A DNA stretch of 64,000 nt. It comes from Gimesia maris. GTDB taxonomy: Bacteria; Planctomycetota; Planctomycetia; Planctomycetales; Planctomycetaceae. A program made the translations under genes and the position numbers. The notes beneath the pieces were generated by a model. The model did not search any database. It worked only from the letters and a program-made list of their open reading frames with translations, and was not told where the DNA came from. The stretch spans positions 496,001 to 560,000 of the forward strand of contig NZ_CP042910.1 of the NCBI RefSeq assembly GCF_008298035.1, given 5' to 3'. Shown piece by piece: positions 56,151 to 64,000 of the stretch. How positions within the stretch are numbered: position 1 is the first letter of the stretch; each line of letters starts with the position of its first letter.

Positions 56151-58745
56151 TTAGAAACGGGGAAGCTGTTGCAGTTCCTCGACCTCTCGGGCTGCCTCCT
56201 TGAGTTGAGAATCCTCAGGGATCAGTTTGTTTAACTGTTTTAAAGTGGCGTCTGCTTCTGTAACCAGGGAGTAAAACAGCTGCTGCTGAAGCAGTAACTT
56301 CAATAATTCTGGCTGATTGGGAATCAATGTATTCGCCCGTTCAAGCAGGTCGAGTGCTTTGCCCGGAACGCCGAATTCCTGATGCCACTCAGCTAGTGTC
56401 AGCACATCCTGTAAAGTGTCTGCGCTATTATGTTCAGATTTTACCTCATGATTTGTTTGGATGTTTTTGAACAGAATTTCAACTCTCTCTTCTCTTTCCA
56501 GCATTTTCAGGATCTCGGAAGCCTCCGATCCTCCTGATGTGACTGCGAGATTTAACTGCTCCACAGCAGCTGATTTATTGTTTTTCACAAGATGCACCTT
56601 AGCCAGCAGAGTGCAAAGCGCGGCATGGAATTCCGGCTGCAGTTCCCCTGCTTCAAGTGATTTGATCAGATACCGTTCCAGTTTATTTATCTGACAGTTG
56701 TTCCAGTACTGCGTGGCGGATTTCAGCTTCTTTTCCTCTGATTGATTCGTGGAATCAGATTGGTTTGAGTCAGTGTTATATTTGTCTGCCAATGCCTGTT
56801 GAGCGATATGAATTCCCTGGAGCAAATTTGTTCGAATCAGTTTCTGACCAGGCGTACTGAGAGCTACTTCAAATTCGTGAATTGCTTTTTCGTACTGTTT
56901 TGTTTTGATATAACTCCAGCCCAGCAGAAATGAGAGATTGACGTCTCTGATATTATTCTGTTGCAGCTTCCGGATAAATTCAATTTCTTCCTCATAGTGT
57001 CCGCTGTTAAACAGTTCTCCTGCGAGTCCTGACTGGAGGTAGGAGCGATGTGGAAATTTTTCGTAGGCCTTGCGCGCGAGTATAAGTGAGTCATCTGCAG
57101 AGTAATATTTTTCTCTAATGGTGCCACTTCGATTTGGTTCGATTTTGATTACCATTACTCCCTGCTCATCGTAAACCGGATTCAGATGATAAACCAGATC
57201 TTCATCCAGCAGATACCAGGAGAAAATCAGTCCATGATTTTTATTGAGAGTAACCAGGTAATTTGCATGAAATTGTTGAATTATCTGATGCAGCTTTTCG
57301 GCGGAAATCACATCAAAGAAAGCCAGTTTTTGATAACGCTGAGCTGTGGTCGCTGTTGCAGACTGACGAGCGATGATTCGGCTGTGGGCTTCTGAGTTCT
57401 GGTTGATCCACTGACCAGCGGCGGTCCAGTGACTGAATGAACTTCCCGGCATCTGGTGAGAATAAAAGTGTCTGGGATCAGACAGCATTTTCAGATTAGC
57501 GTGAATCAGCTGATAGTCTGTTTTTATCTGGATACTCACAAAATACAAGACGATCACCGAGCAGGCCCCGACTAAAGCCATCCGGAGTAATGGTCGAGAA
57601 AACTGAAAGTGATTTGCGAATGCGATATAACCTGCTGGTAAATATGCCAGTATGATCGGTATGAGAGGAAAGGTGAATCGCGGTTGCATCCATGGCCAGA
57701 GCGACAGTGCCGCCAGACTGAGAACCAGATATCCAAGAGCAATCATTCCCCCTTGTCGCCGGCAATTCAGCATGCCATACACTGAGATGAGAATTAACAT
57801 CGCAGCCAGAAACAGATATAACCGTCCAGGACCCGGTAGATAGGAAATATTATCCAGGATCAGTGCTGAATATCTGGGTTGAGATTCGGGCATATTCGGG
57901 AGAAGCTGCTGAGAGAGATGGTCATAATGCGACGTGATTCTTTGGATCATTCGTATCAGGGTTCCTGCAATTCCCTGCGATTGTAATTCACCAAGCGCGA
58001 TTGAAGTGTATCCCGACTTGCCAGTCGAAGCATTTCGAACCATCCAGAGACCTGAAGCCAGAATTGAACCAGAAACTCCAATAAGCCAGGGCCAGCGTGC
58101 TTTGCGGAAGACTGCCCAGATGCCTGCAGACAGGATCATCAAGATCCCGATGGTTCTGAGAAAGGGGAGAAAGATTATTAAAATGGTGAATATAATCAGT
58201 TGACCTCTTCCAGGATGATCCGGTTGAAGGGCCACGACATAGAGAATTGCCAGCGAACAAGCCATGAACGGAATTTCGCTCATCACCAGCGTAGAAAAGA
58301 ATAATGTGTAGGGATTGACGGCTAACAGTCCGGTGATGATCAATGCGGTCCAGTAAGTACCGGTTTTGACAGTTGTGCTCTGGTCAGTCTCTGGTTTCAG
58401 CAGGCTGATGATATAAAGATAAAGCATGGCTAACAGTGCCAGGCTGGACAGCCAGACGGTTGCTTTTGCCAGAAGCACATTATAAGGGGCAATCAATGCC
58501 GCCGGTGCCAGGAGAACTGACATCCCCGGAGGCCGATGCGAATAAAGGGGTTCGCCAGGTGTATCAATTTCTCGATAACCGGTTCCATTAACCAGCGACG
58601 TCGCCATCGTTACATAACGGCCACTGTCCGGAGTATAGAAATAGAGCTGATTCCATCGTGCCAGTATCATGCCGGAAAAAATAACCAGCAATAGCAGGAT
58701 GCTGTATTTATGCAGACGGGGCACAGGTTGAGCGAGAGCGTTCAT
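56151..58745 (-). CDS. GT-C-type membrane glycosyltransferase with C-terminal TPR domain
   Basis: 864 residues. The N-terminal half has about 11 membrane segments; TPDSGRYVTMATSLVNGTGY after the first segment matches the first loop of ArnT/PMT-type GT-C transferases, which use polyprenyl-phosphate sugars. From about residue 560 the protein is soluble with TPR-like repeats (LLGWSYIKTKQYEKAIHEFE, ALCTLLAKVHLVKNNKSAAV, LTLAEWHQEFGVPGKALDLL). The acceptor is unknown. No ribosome site is evident before the ATG. Confidence 0.8.
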   Translation of the reverse strand: MNALAQPVPRLHKYSILLLLVIFSGMILARWNQLYFYTPDSGRYVTMATSLVNGTGYREIDTPGEPLYSHRPPGMSVLLAPAALIAPYNVLLAKATVWLSSLALLAMLYLYIISLLKPETDQSTTVKTGTYWTALIITGLLAVNPYTLFFSTLVMSEIPFMACSLAILYVVALQPDHPGRGQLIIFTILIIFLPFLRTIGILMILSAGIWAVFRKARWPWLIGVSGSILASGLWMVRNASTGKSGYTSIALGELQSQGIAGTLIRMIQRITSHYDHLSQQLLPNMPESQPRYSALILDNISYLPGPGRLYLFLAAMLILISVYGMLNCRRQGGMIALGYLVLSLAALSLWPWMQPRFTFPLIPIILAYLPAGYIAFANHFQFSRPLLRMALVGACSVIVLYFVSIQIKTDYQLIHANLKMLSDPRHFYSHQMPGSSFSHWTAAGQWINQNSEAHSRIIARQSATATTAQRYQKLAFFDVISAEKLHQIIQQFHANYLVTLNKNHGLIFSWYLLDEDLVYHLNPVYDEQGVMVIKIEPNRSGTIREKYYSADDSLILARKAYEKFPHRSYLQSGLAGELFNSGHYEEEIEFIRKLQQNNIRDVNLSFLLGWSYIKTKQYEKAIHEFEVALSTPGQKLIRTNLLQGIHIAQQALADKYNTDSNQSDSTNQSEEKKLKSATQYWNNCQINKLERYLIKSLEAGELQPEFHAALCTLLAKVHLVKNNKSAAVEQLNLAVTSGGSEASEILKMLEREERVEILFKNIQTNHEVKSEHNSADTLQDVLTLAEWHQEFGVPGKALDLLERANTLIPNQPELLKLLLQQQLFYSLVTEADATLKQLNKLIPEDSQLKEAAREVEELQQLPRF

Positions 58746-58956
58746 GCGGTGGCTCGAATTTTCAAAACGGGTTGTGTATGGGAATGAGACCTCTAGGAAC
58801 AGGAGAACCGCAAATCTTATTCCTCTTCAATCAGGGAAATGCTTGTGAAGCCAACATCGCCGTGAAGTGAGTGAAGGGAGTGGTCCTGCAGATTGTAGTG
58901 CTGTCCAGGAGGCTTTCAGAAGTGGTTCTGGTCGAGCCGGCTCTGTTTCACTGTTG

Positions 58957-58984
58957 TTGACATCTTTGAAATGATGCATTAAAT
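58957..58984 (+). promoter_or_regulatory. Promoter-like sequence for the GH15-like gene
   Basis: TTGACA (58957-58962) is followed after 16 bases by TTAAAT (58979-58984). The -10 box overlaps the first of two palindromes that could bind a repressor. The GH15-like start codon is about 175 bp downstream. Confidence 0.4.
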
Positions 58985-59018
58985 CAACAATGTTGATAAT
59001 TCGAAACAATCTCGAATT
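58983..59018. promoter_or_regulatory. Two adjacent inverted repeats, candidate operators
   Basis: ATCAACA-A-TGTTGAT (58983-58997) is a perfect 7-bp inverted repeat around one base. Directly after it, AATTCGA (58998-59004) and TCGAATT (59012-59018) are perfect complements with a 7-base spacer. Both lie over the expected -10 to +30 region of the promoter-like pair, the usual place for repressor operators. Confidence 0.45.
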
Positions 59019-59159
59019 TCTCAGGCCCATCGTGCTGCCGTTGCATTTTGAAGCCAATTCTTTCACAATTCGGTGCGCGTAGCGCGATCAATACACGGAT
59101 TGTTCAGGGCTGCATTATGATCTATTTCGATTCTTTCAAGTTTATCACAGGTGTTTCTC

Positions 59160-60461
59160 ATGGATGACGAACGTTTCCGCTCTCTTAAAAATTCACTTCA
59201 GACTGTTGCTGAAACTGAAGAACTGGTTGGTTTCCTTGAAGAACAGGGGACATTCTCTTTTCCGGCCTTGGAGAATGGACTGTTTCCTGCGGCTATCGCA
59301 CATGAATCGACGGGATACCAGAGTATATGGGTGCGAGACAATATTCATGTGGCGCACGCGTTAAATGCAGTGGGAAAATCCGGGCCAGCCTGCAGAGCGA
59401 TTTCCACCTTGACGGAGTATTTTATCAAGCATCGGGATCGGTTGGACCAAATCATTTCCGGACAGGCCAGTCCCAGTGAAGTGATGAAACGCCCTCACAT
59501 TCGCTTTGATGGCAATACTCTTGGCGAAATCGATGAAAAGTGGGCACACGCACAGAATGACGCGCTGGGGTATTACGTCTGGTTTTATTGCCTGTTGCTG
59601 ACACAGGGAAAACTGGAACCCGTTTCAGGTACGCTGGATTTACTGGCAGCCTTCGTGCGGTACTTTGAATCAATTCGTTTCTGGGAAGATGCAGACAGTG
59701 GTCACTGGGAAGAGGCCCGGAAGATAGAAGCATCAAGTATTGGCACTGTGGTCAGTGGATTGAAAATGCTGAAACGCTACCTGGACCAGAGCGGGAACTG
59801 GAGTCAGTTTCGTTATGCCGGGACCCCCGTGTCTGCGGACGCAGTCGACTCACTGGCTCAACAGGGGCAGGCTGCCTTGGATGAGATCCTGCCTGCAGAG
59901 TGCATCCAGGCAGATCCCCTGCTGTCACGCAAGTATGATGGTGCGCTGTTGTTTCTGATTTTCCCGCTGGGCCTGATCCAGGGGGAACTGGCAGAGACGA
60001 TTATGGAAGATGTTCGATCTCATTTGATGGGCGACTATGGAATCCGTCGTTATCTGGGCGATTCTTACTGGTGCGCCGACTACAAAGAAATGCTGGGTGA
60101 AGAAGATCGCACGGTTGATTTCAGCGATGACCAGTCCAGTCGGGATAAACTGTTGAAGCCCGGGCAGGAAGCGCAATGGTGCATTTTCGATTCTATCTTG
60201 TCGATAATTTATGGTCAGAGGTTTCTGCAGTCAGAAAACCAGGAAGATCTGGAAAAGCAGCGGTTTCACCTGGATCGCTCACTCAGTCAGCTTACGACCA
60301 GTGAGTCTGTATTTGGCCCGTATAAATGTCCTGAATCATACTACCTGGAAAAAGGCAGATATGTGCCGAATGACATCACTCCGCTCTTATGGACGCAGGG
60401 CAATCTGATGATGGCCCTGCAGCAGTGGAAGCAGACTTTGAAGGCTCCCTCGGATAACTAG
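59160..60461 (+). CDS. GH15 / phosphorylase-kinase-like (alpha/alpha)6 protein
   Basis: 433 residues from the ATG at 59160 (AGGTG about 7 bases upstream). ALENGLFPAAIAHESTGYQSIWVRDNIHVAHAL and FDGNTLGEIDEKWAHAQNDALGY resemble the glucoamylase-like / phosphorylase kinase alpha-subunit fold, and FWEDADSGHWEEARKIEASSIGTV contains the acidic residues of that fold. There is no signal peptide, so it should be cytoplasmic and might act on a glucan; the activity is not proven. The stop codon TAG is also the first CTAG of the 96-bp element. Confidence 0.78.
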   Translation: MDDERFRSLKNSLQTVAETEELVGFLEEQGTFSFPALENGLFPAAIAHESTGYQSIWVRDNIHVAHALNAVGKSGPACRAISTLTEYFIKHRDRLDQIISGQASPSEVMKRPHIRFDGNTLGEIDEKWAHAQNDALGYYVWFYCLLLTQGKLEPVSGTLDLLAAFVRYFESIRFWEDADSGHWEEARKIEASSIGTVVSGLKMLKRYLDQSGNWSQFRYAGTPVSADAVDSLAQQGQAALDEILPAECIQADPLLSRKYDGALLFLIFPLGLIQGELAETIMEDVRSHLMGDYGIRRYLGDSYWCADYKEMLGEEDRTVDFSDDQSSRDKLLKPGQEAQWCIFDSILSIIYGQRFLQSENQEDLEKQRFHLDRSLSQLTTSESVFGPYKCPESYYLEKGRYVPNDITPLLWTQGNLMMALQQWKQTLKAPSDN

Positions 60462-60553
60462 AGCACATCACATTTAACCATAGCGTCTCTCAATCTAACA
60501 TACTCGGTCCCAATGGTCCTGAAGACGCTACAGTAAAACTGGACACAGTCTAG
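60458..60553 (+). repeat. 96-bp dispersed hairpin element, copy 2
   Basis: Begins and ends with CTAG. It is the reverse complement of the copy at 62601-62696, with 11 mismatches and no gaps by hand alignment. Inverted core repeats TAGCGTCTC (60481-60489) and AGACGCTA (60523-60530) allow a hairpin, and the outer arms are weakly complementary too. The left CTAG contains the TAG stop codon of the GH15-like gene. No ORF lies inside. It looks like a short non-autonomous transposable element with a 4-bp CTAG target duplication. Confidence 0.85.
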
Positions 60554-60564
60554 TTCAGAATGGT

Positions 60565-61728
60565 TTAAGACAGAAGTTGTTGAATCAGCCTGGTGTAAAC
60601 AGACTGGTCTGCTTTATTAAGTGCCTCGAGCGCGCGATGTAAGAGTTGAATCTGCCGTGATGTGACAGGCACGGGTGTGTTTTGATCAGGAACTTCCGGG
60701 ACAAGTTTTTGAATCAATCGATCCAGCAGGATGTCGATGCCTGATTTTGTGATTGAGGAGACTGAAACCGCACTGTCGGGAAGAGATTGTTTCCAGCGGC
60801 GTGGAAGATCCGTTTTGTGCGCGACCAGGATTGAATCAGACCATAAAGCGATCAGTCGCTGGTCGTCTGCCTGTTCTGGCTGGCTGACATCAATCAGGAT
60901 GAGATTACAGTCGGATGATTGCATCATCTGTTCTGCGCGCTGTATTCCCGTTGTTTCGAGAGCATCAGCCTGTTCGCGAATTCCCGCTGTATCGGAAAAC
61001 TGAATGGGCCAGCCTTCAATTGCCGTTGTAGCAGTGAGGACATCACGGGTTGTGCCAGCCTCATTGAATACAATCGATCGTTCATAGCCGAGGATGGCAT
61101 TGATCAGACTGGATTTGCCTACATTGGGTCGACCGGCGAGAACCACACGCCAGGGAGTTACCAGGTGAAGTCCGAATGGTTCCCAGTACAGTAATTTCTC
61201 GATTTGTGATTGAAAGTGACCCGTGTTGAAGGATTGGCCTTCAACAGGCAGGAGTGCTTCGAATGCTGATTTTAACAGGCCTTCTGACTGGCGCAGTAAA
61301 ATTTCTGCAGTACGAAACGTGGTTGCTGCGGTGAGTCTCTCCTGGAGTTCGACGTCTAATTCTGTTCGAGTGAATTTCGCCAGTTGCTCCCATGAATTGC
61401 GAGAGCAGCCTTGTTCTTCCAGGTCAGAAAGGATCCGCTCTACAGCAGCCATTCCCCCGTGACAGTGAATGTCGACCGTATTCTGATCGAGACGACAGAC
61501 CACCAGGTCTTCATTGCTGCCTTGACCCCAGAGCCCATATACAATTCGATTCAGTGGTTGTGCTTCCAGTGATTTCTGATTTACTGCATGGAAACAGGCA
61601 TCGATCGCAGCTGCCACTGATATCAATTCGCCACATACGCGTATTGTCGCAACGGCTCCCCGACCGCGGGGTGTTAACAGCGCCGCGGAACAGGAAACCG
61701 GTTTCTGATTTTCAATCGATGGCGACAT
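60565..61728 (-). CDS. MnmE-like GTPase lacking the C-terminal cysteine
   Basis: 387 residues. TPRGRGAVATIRVCG and DIHCHGG match the N-terminal folate-binding domain of MnmE/TrmE; the G domain has GRPNVGKSS (199-207), TTRDV, DTAGIRE and HKTD in place of NKxD. The protein ends IQQLLS and lacks the C-x-GK cysteine motif that ends MnmE, and is about 65 residues shorter than usual. It may be a diverged paralogue with another role; tRNA U34 modification cannot be assumed. It starts 5 bp after the coaX stop and is surely co-transcribed with it. Confidence 0.8.
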   Translation of the reverse strand: MSPSIENQKPVSCSAALLTPRGRGAVATIRVCGELISVAAAIDACFHAVNQKSLEAQPLNRIVYGLWGQGSNEDLVVCRLDQNTVDIHCHGGMAAVERILSDLEEQGCSRNSWEQLAKFTRTELDVELQERLTAATTFRTAEILLRQSEGLLKSAFEALLPVEGQSFNTGHFQSQIEKLLYWEPFGLHLVTPWRVVLAGRPNVGKSSLINAILGYERSIVFNEAGTTRDVLTATTAIEGWPIQFSDTAGIREQADALETTGIQRAEQMMQSSDCNLILIDVSQPEQADDQRLIALWSDSILVAHKTDLPRRWKQSLPDSAVSVSSITKSGIDILLDRLIQKLVPEVPDQNTPVPVTSRQIQLLHRALEALNKADQSVYTRLIQQLLS

Positions 61729-61733
61729 ATTGT

Positions 61734-62588
61734 TTATCTGATCCCGCTGATTTTTTGTGCCACGATTGCCAGCCCCTGCAGTGTTAATAATGGCTCGAAC
61801 CGGACCAGATCATCGAGGTGCGGTGCCAGCAATGAAGAGCCTCCACCAGTAAGCAGAACCAGTGGCGGTTCAGGACTGCTGTTGAACAGGGAATGTTTCT
61901 GAAACTGGTGAATCAGTTCCCGTACTGCACCGAGCTGTCCCCAGAATAAGCCACTGCGAATCGCATTTGTTGTATGTTTGCCCAGCACGACTGGTTCTTC
62001 CTGTCGCAGATCAGCGACAGGGATAAGTGGCAGAAGTGCGGTATAATCATGCAGCGATTTTGCCGAAAGTTCAAATCCTGGCAGAATCGATCCTCCAGCG
62101 AAATGGCCATCAGGTGAGACAACGTCCACAGTTGTCGCTGTTCCGGTATCGACGATAATGGCACCCTGATTAATATTCCGCAGGATATTGGCGGCGATCG
62201 CGTTCAATAACCGGTCAATCCCCACTTTACGTGGCTCGTCTACTTCAATGTTCAGCGGGAAATCTTCAGTATTAAATACTTCGAGTGGTGGCAGAAGCGG
62301 AAGCAGTGCCCAGTCCGTAACGATCTTTTTGATTCCCCGTGGATTCGAACCGGCGACAACACTCTGGCAATGTTCTTCAGGCTGATTGCTTAACCAGTTT
62401 CTTAACTGATCCCAGGGAACCGGCTCGTCGATCGCCATCGACACGGCGTGTTCTACCAGAGGGAGCTGCTTGCAATCTTTAACGGGAAGGTTTGTATGCA
62501 GAACCACGAACTTGATTCGACTATTGCCGACATCGATGGCCAGTTGTTTCAGTGAATGTGTCATGAGAGTCTGCTTTGTCTGATTCAT
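61734..62588 (-). CDS. coaX: Type III pantothenate kinase
   Basis: 284 residues from the first ATG (62588); the ninth codon is also ATG (62564) and gives the more usual short start, so the choice is open. LAIDVGNSRIKF is the phosphate loop, VGIDRLLNAIAANI and IIVDTGTATTVDVV the central motifs, and ILPGFELSAKSLHDYTALLP follows. It phosphorylates pantothenate, the first step to coenzyme A. The 96-bp element separates it from xseB upstream, and the mnmE-like gene follows 5 bp downstream. Confidence 0.92.
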   Translation of the reverse strand: MNQTKQTLMTHSLKQLAIDVGNSRIKFVVLHTNLPVKDCKQLPLVEHAVSMAIDEPVPWDQLRNWLSNQPEEHCQSVVAGSNPRGIKKIVTDWALLPLLPPLEVFNTEDFPLNIEVDEPRKVGIDRLLNAIAANILRNINQGAIIVDTGTATTVDVVSPDGHFAGGSILPGFELSAKSLHDYTALLPLIPVADLRQEEPVVLGKHTTNAIRSGLFWGQLGAVRELIHQFQKHSLFNSSPEPPLVLLTGGGSSLLAPHLDDLVRFEPLLTLQGLAIVAQKISGIR

Positions 62589-62600
62589 TTTACAGTCAGA

Positions 62601-62696
62601 CTAGACTGTTTCCAGTTTTACTGTAGCGTCTCCAGGGCTATTCAGGCCGAGTATATTAGACTGAGAGACGCTATGGTTAAATGTGATGCGATCTAG
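62601..62696 (-). repeat. 96-bp dispersed hairpin element, copy 3
   Basis: Flanked by CTAG at both ends. TAGCGTCTC (62624-62632) and GAGACGCTA (62665-62673) are perfect inverted repeats. It sits within the xseB-coaX gap, and its right CTAG (62693-62696) contains the TAG stop codon of xseB. The same orientation relative to the upstream gene is seen in the other two copies. It makes almost all of the spacer between xseB and coaX. Confidence 0.85.
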
Positions 62697-63043
62697 AACA
62701 AAGTCCGGTCATTCTCGTTCTCATCGGAATCTTTTTTGGGAGAACTGCTTTTGCGTCGACCTGTTTTGGCAGGTCCTTTCGTATCGATTGATGCGGTAGA
62801 ATCGAACTCTTCCAGTACCGGGTTGCCATCTGCATCGACGCGGGTCAGGATTTCAATTTTCTGCTCGGCTGATTCCAGAGACTGGTAACACGAACGGAGC
62901 AGTTTCACTCCACGTTCAAAGTGTTCCATCGATTCTTCAAGGCCGGCCGTCCCTTCTTCCAGCGTGGATACGATCTCCTGCAATTCTGCTAGTGATTCTT
63001 CGAAGAGGGGCGTGTCTGACTGTGCTGCTTCTTTCTTTGCCAT
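62693..63043 (-). CDS. xseB: Exodeoxyribonuclease VII small subunit
   Basis: 116 residues; the family is usually about 70-90. FEESLAELQEIVSTLEEGTAGLEESMEHFERGVKLLRSCYQSLESAEQKIEIL is the two-helix XseB hairpin. The last 45 residues are an extra polar Lys/Ser/Asp/Glu tail. It binds XseA to form exonuclease VII, which degrades single-stranded DNA. It starts 59 bp after xseA on the same strand. Its stop codon lies inside the 96-bp element. Confidence 0.93.
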   Translation of the reverse strand: MAKKEAAQSDTPLFEESLAELQEIVSTLEEGTAGLEESMEHFERGVKLLRSCYQSLESAEQKIEILTRVDADGNPVLEEFDSTASIDTKGPAKTGRRKSSSPKKDSDENENDRTLF

Positions 63044-63102
63044 AACTGAGATCTTTTATATATCAAAATGATTGACTGAGTAGGAAAAGTGACAGGAATC
63101 CA

Positions 63103-64000
63103 TCAGGAGTCTTTGCGGATTTCCTGAATCTGACTGATAATTGTGCCATCGGAGATGCGTGTGTGGAGGACCTCACCTGGCTTTACCTGACTGATTGATT
63201 TTACAATATTCAAAGTGGAGGGTTCGTCTTCTGTTTCTTTACGCGTGATGCTATATCCTCGATTCAATACCTTGAGTGGACTCAAGGCATCCAGAGCGGA
63301 GCCCAGATGTCGGGTTTCGGTCTGATATCGAGAAATGATTTCGCGCGTGCTGCGTTTCAGTCTGCGGTCCAGTTCATCAACCTGCGCAGCCCGCTGGTGA
63401 ACCAGATCGAGAGGGCGAGTCAATGCCGGGCGGCCGGCAATGGCATCAAGTTGCAGGCGAACCTGTCGCGCACGTTGTTTCAGGTTTGTGGCAAGTTGAT
63501 TCTGCCAGTGAGTCAACGTTGCCAGAACATCGGATTGCAGCGGAACAGAGAGTTCTGCGGCTTCACTCGGTGTCAATGCCCGACGGTCTGCGACCAGATC
63601 GGCGATGCTGATATCAATTTCGTGCCCGACTGCGCTGATGATGGGAATCGGGCAGGCAAAAATAGCACGGGCCACCACTTCTTCATTGAAGGCCCACAGA
63701 TCTTCCAGGCTGCCGCCTCCGCGTCCGGTGATGATGGTATCTACCCCGGGAATACGGGCAGCTGTTTCAATGCCTGCAGCAATCTGTTCGGCGGCGCCTT
63801 CTCCCTGCACAGCGACCGGTACGATTACCAGGTCAGCGGCTTTCCAGCGTCGTGTGATCACCTGGAGCATGTCGCGCACTGCGGCGCTGGTGGGGCTGGT
63901 TACCAGCGCAATTTTTCGCGGGAACTGGGGAATCGGTTGTTTGTGCTCGGGATTGAACAGTCCTTCCGCTGCCAGCTTTTCCTGCATCTGGCGAAACGCT
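63103..64000 (-). CDS. xseA: Exodeoxyribonuclease VII large subunit (partial, N-terminus outside window)
   Basis: The reading frame is open to the window edge, so only the C-terminal 298 residues are present. Visible segments are MQEKLAAEGLFNPEHKQPIP, KIALVTSPTSAAVRDMLQVI, GRGGGSLEDLWAFNEE, FACPIPIISAVGHEIDISIADLVADRRALTPSEAAEL and the C-terminal VLNRGYSI. These are the hallmarks of XseA; the N-terminal OB-fold DNA-binding part lies outside. The protein is the catalytic subunit of exonuclease VII and is followed by xseB. Confidence 0.95.
   Translation of the reverse strand, partial: AFRQMQEKLAAEGLFNPEHKQPIPQFPRKIALVTSPTSAAVRDMLQVITRRWKAADLVIVPVAVQGEGAAEQIAAGIETAARIPGVDTIITGRGGGSLEDLWAFNEEVVARAIFACPIPIISAVGHEIDISIADLVADRRALTPSEAAELSVPLQSDVLATLTHWQNQLATNLKQRARQVRLQLDAIAGRPALTRPLDLVHQRAAQVDELDRRLKRSTREIISRYQTETRHLGSALDALSPLKVLNRGYSITRKETEDEPSTLNIVKSISQVKPGEVLHTRISDGTIISQIQEIRKDS

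Larger units (their letters stand above)
58746..59159. other. 414-bp divergent region with promoter and palindromes
   Basis: Between the GT-C gene and the GH15-like gene. It contains a promoter-like pair and two adjacent inverted repeats (separate entries). GCGCGTAGCGCG-like repeats lie near 59073-59086. An open frame on the minus strand (58827-59066) is not supported. Confidence 0.45.

Noticed and set aside
58827-59066. 79-codon minus-strand ORF before the GH15-like gene
   Set aside because: Covers the promoter and palindromes and has no ribosome site or motif.
1-64000. tRNA, rRNA, CRISPR array, prophage or defence island
   Set aside because: No cloverleaf, regular spaced repeats, integrase, capsid or restriction genes were recognised; the HNH protein and HerA-like ATPase are not next to defence partners.

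Overview
The window reads as chromosomal DNA of a planctomycete, most likely a Gimesia-like member of Planctomycetaceae. This is inferred from gene content, not from a marker gene: a Tat-exported sugar isomerase-like protein (SRRDFLK), a secreted sulfatase, zinc-ribbon membrane proteins, a type III pantothenate kinase, a PPP-type phosphatase, large lipoproteins with TPR/HEAT repeats, short or absent operons, many convergent pairs and roughly even GC. I see no rRNA, tRNA, CRISPR array, prophage or transposase gene.

Layout. 1-3.4 kb: signalling genes (HDOD, CheY-like, CheX-like, an orphan histidine-kinase-dimerisation-like protein, a NarL-type regulator). 3.4-9.3 kb: aldo/keto reductase, SRAP peptidase, HAD phosphatase, ExeA-like ATPase, RsmE, a small membrane protein and a Tat-exported TIM-barrel protein. 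9.5-21.7 kb: leuS, HerA-like ATPase, thioesterase, PfkB kinase, lipoprotein cyclophilin, hom, HNH nuclease, serA. 22-30.7 kb: anchored TAXI-type binding protein with a partner, trmB, cinA-type amidase, TPR/HEAT lipoprotein, NAD synthetase. 30.7-40.1 kb: AmiE-NamZ fusion for muropeptide breakdown, PPK2, secreted hypothetical, DSP phosphatase, tatC, zinc-ribbon membrane protein, TPR protein. 40.6-48.6 kb: groES-groEL, argG, PPP phosphatase, aldehyde dehydrogenase, lipoprotein, rlmN. 48.8-64 kb: secreted repeat protein, DegT aminotransferase, FdxA ferredoxin, DapA-like aldolase, sulfatase joined in frame to an S4 domain, a small membrane ORF, a GT-C/TPR protein, a GH15-like protein, then a minus-strand cluster xseA-xseB-coaX-mnmE-like.

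Most genes are housekeeping and unlinked in function. The most unusual features are: (1) a dispersed 96-bp element in three copies (559-654, 60458-60553, 62601-62696) with an internal inverted repeat, flanked by CTAG in two copies and sitting exactly on the amber stop codons of two genes; it looks like a transposase-less MITE; (2) a sulfatase fused in frame to an S4 RNA-binding domain just after an A6 run, where the alternative frame restores two normal separate genes; the same sulfatase has CVCSR in place of CxPSR; (3) a single lipoprotein joining an AmiE-type serine hydrolase to a NamZ (DUF1343) exo-muramidase; (4) a promoter with two adjacent perfect inverted repeats upstream of the GH15-like gene; (5) an MnmE-like GTPase lacking the C-terminal catalytic cysteine.

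All calls rest on reading the sequence and on family knowledge; no database search was run.
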